Shown: positions 25,801 through 28,800 of the stretch, in pieces
How the letters are laid out: each line of letters opens with the position of its first letter
How positions within the stretch are numbered: position 1 is the stretch's first letter
Origin: a bacterium
GTDB taxonomy: Bacteria > Actinomycetota > Acidimicrobiia > Spongiisociales > Spongiisociaceae
Reading direction: 5' to 3'
Length of the DNA stretch: 43,693 nucleotides
Assembly (NCBI GenBank): GCA_028821575.1
Contig: JAPPFW010000034.1
Coordinates: 1 to 43,693 of the forward strand
Program-made: the position numbers and the translations under genes
The notes under the pieces: model-generated
The model's input: the letters and a program-made list of their open reading frames with translations, nothing else
What the model was told of the DNA's origin: nothing
Database searches by the model: none

Positions 25801-28800
25801 GCGAAGCGCTGATCGTGAACCTTGAACGTGAAGGAGGCGGCGCCGGTGAATGAGGCAGCCGGCGTGAATGTCAGCGTGTCCAGCGCAAACTCGAAGATGA
25901 GCTGGCCTGCCGGTACCGTCTTCAGGGTAAGGCCCAGGTCCTTCCACTTCAGCACGCCGTGTTCCGCTCGGGGCACCGTGACGATCGTGACCGCCTTCAG
26001 GCTGTCGCCCGTGTCCACGTCGTTGAACTCGAAGTCCGATGCGGAGAAGCCCAGATCCATGCCGGAGGCAGTGTTCTTGGTGAAATCGGATGAGGTGGGC
26101 GCGGCGTTGGCAGTGGTGACGGGATCCGGTGTGATGGCCGACCAGGGCCCGAATCCATCCGCGTTCTGCGCCCTCATGGCGATGCGATATGTTGTGGCCG
26201 GCGTCAGTCCGGTCAGGGTGGCGGTGATGGTACCGGCCTCGAAGGTGAGCGTGGCCCCCTTCTCGCCCGTGGCGCTGTAGCGCAGTTCGTAGCCGGTGGC
26301 CGGCGTACGCCCGCGGTTCTCCGGCGCGCTCCAGTCCATCTGGATGCTGGTGGAGGAAAGCACCGTCGCCGACATTTCCGCGGGCGGCAGCGACGGCTCC
26401 GTGACGTCGGTGAGGCTGATGGTCACGTCGATGGAGTCGTCGTCCGATGTGTCGACGCGGCTGTAACGGTCCTTACCGTCCCGAACCTTCACCATCAGGT
26501 CGAAGGTGTTCTTGGCTGCCTCGAAGTCCAGGAACGCGCTGCTACCCACCGAGACCTGGCCGGTGGCGGAGTCGATGGCAAAGAAGGCGGCGTCGGTGCC
26601 CGACAGAGAGTAAGTGAGGGCGTCGCCCGCATCCGGGTCGATGGCGGTCACCGGGCCGCCGACGCGTTTGCCCGAGGCGGCGTCCTCGGCCAGCGAGAAG
26701 GACAGCGGCCCCTCCTGCGTGAAGGCCGGCGCCGCGTTCGGGAGGAGGGAACCCCCCACCTTGTGGTTGGGATCTCGGGCCGGAATCTTGGAGTCCTTGA
26801 AGCCGAGCACGGCGATATCGCCGTGCTCGGACACGATGGTGGCGCCGTTGTGTCCCCGTATGGGTATCCCGGCGTAAGGATAGATGCGGAGGCCGTCCGG
26901 GCTGTTGTGGTCGGGGGTCACGGTGAACTCGAACACCATCTCGCGCACGGTGTCGGTGGTCCGGCCACCGGTCACCAGGGAGGCTATGGGCCAGATGACC
27001 AGTGGATCTTCCTCGAACTGGATCTTGAAGTCGGCGTCCTCGGCCGACACGTCCCAGACCACGTACTTGTCGAACGTCGCCGTCACCTGGACGGTCTCGC
27101 CCAGGGTGTAGGTGTCGCCGACCGCCGGGGTGGAGGTGATATTCATGGAGACGATCCGGGCCGGGTACCGGTTCCAGAGGGTGGCCGTGTAGGTCTCGGG
27201 GGACTCGGCGCCCTGCTGGTCGACCACCCTGAAGTTGAACGACGCCGGGCCGAACCTGTGGTCGGTGGACCCTTGGAACCGGTCGTCGAGATCGAACACC
27301 AAGGTCCCGAGATCGCCGGCGTCGATCGGCCGGTTGGTGGTCACGACGGTCTCGGAGCCGCCTGATGGTGTCCATTTGAGCACCCCTTCGGACGAGTCCG
27401 GCAAGGAGACGATCCTCACCTGCTTGAGACTGTCGTCGGAATCGGCGTCCATGAAGGGGAAGTCGCTCGGTGAGAACTGCAGGTCACGGCCCTCGGCGGG
27501 GAGGTACGCCCTGAAGTCCGCCGAGCTGGGCGCCTTGTTGGAGGTGGTTGTGGCCGTGACGGACGGGTTCTCGGACGGCCGGGTCGTCACACTGTCGGTG
27601 TTCGTCGCCGACACCGAGAAGGAGTACGTCGTCTCCGGCATCAGCCCTGTCACGGTGTGGGTGGTGGCGGTCTTGGGGTCCGGATACACCCCGGTGCGAC
27701 CGGATCCGGCAGCTAGCCCGTAGGTTATGTGGTAGGAGTCGATGGGGGGCAGCCCTGTGGTGTCCGATGCCTCCCACTCCAGCCGGATGCTCGAAGCGGA
27801 CACCACCGTGGCCGTGAGCTCGGTCACGGGCCGAGGGCTCTCGATCTGGTCGGTGATCGTGATGGTCAGCGTGGCGGAGGCGTCGGTGACCGTGCTGGCG
27901 CCGCCGTCGGGGCCCTTCCCGTCGTGGATGTTCACCGTTATTTCATGGGTGTTCTTGGTCTCGTAGTCCAGCGCCGCATCCGGTCCCACGGTTATCTGAC
28001 CGCTCGTGGGGTCGATTTCGAATCCGGCCGAGTCCGCGCCCGAGAGCGAGTAGGTGATCGCGTCTCCGTCCGGGTCGGAGGCCATGACAGGATCTCCGAC
28101 GGTGGTTCCCGCCGGGCTGTTCTCTTCGACGGAGCGACTGAACGGAGGAGTTCCCGAGAACCGTGCACCGTCGTCCTGGACGTTGATCGTCACCGTATGG
28201 GCCGCCGACTCGGCGTGGGCGCCGTCCACCACCTTGAAGGTGAAAGTCGCGGCGCCGATGTAGGAGGTAGCCGGCGTGAACATCAGGTTGTCCAGGTCGG
28301 CGGCGGCGATCAGTTGGTTGGCCGTAACCGGGAGTCGGGTGGCGCCGGTTCCGGTCCGCTTCAGGGCACCATGAACGCTGCCTGGCAACGTGACGATACG
28401 GACCGCCCTCAGGCTGTCACCGATGTCACCGTCGACGAACGGGAAGTCCGATGCGATGAAGGACAGATCGGTGTCGGCGTGGGTGTTCTTGGTGAAGTCC
28501 GCCGACGTGGGCGCGGAGTTGGCGGCGGTGGTGGCCTGTGTCGTCTCGGTGGTGGATTGAAGACCATCGGTGTTCCTCACCCGCACCTCGAAGTGGTACG
28601 TGGTCTCCGGCGTCAACCCGGTGACGGTATGGGAGACCTCGGACGCCTGCTCCGCTTCGAGTACTACCTGGGGAAGGTATTCACGGCGCTCTTGCTCGAA
28701 ATGGTACGGGTCGATCATCACGCGATCGATGGGTGGCAACCCGGCGGTGTCCGAGGCCGTCCAGTTCAGCCGGACGCTGTAGGCGGACACCGGGGTGGCC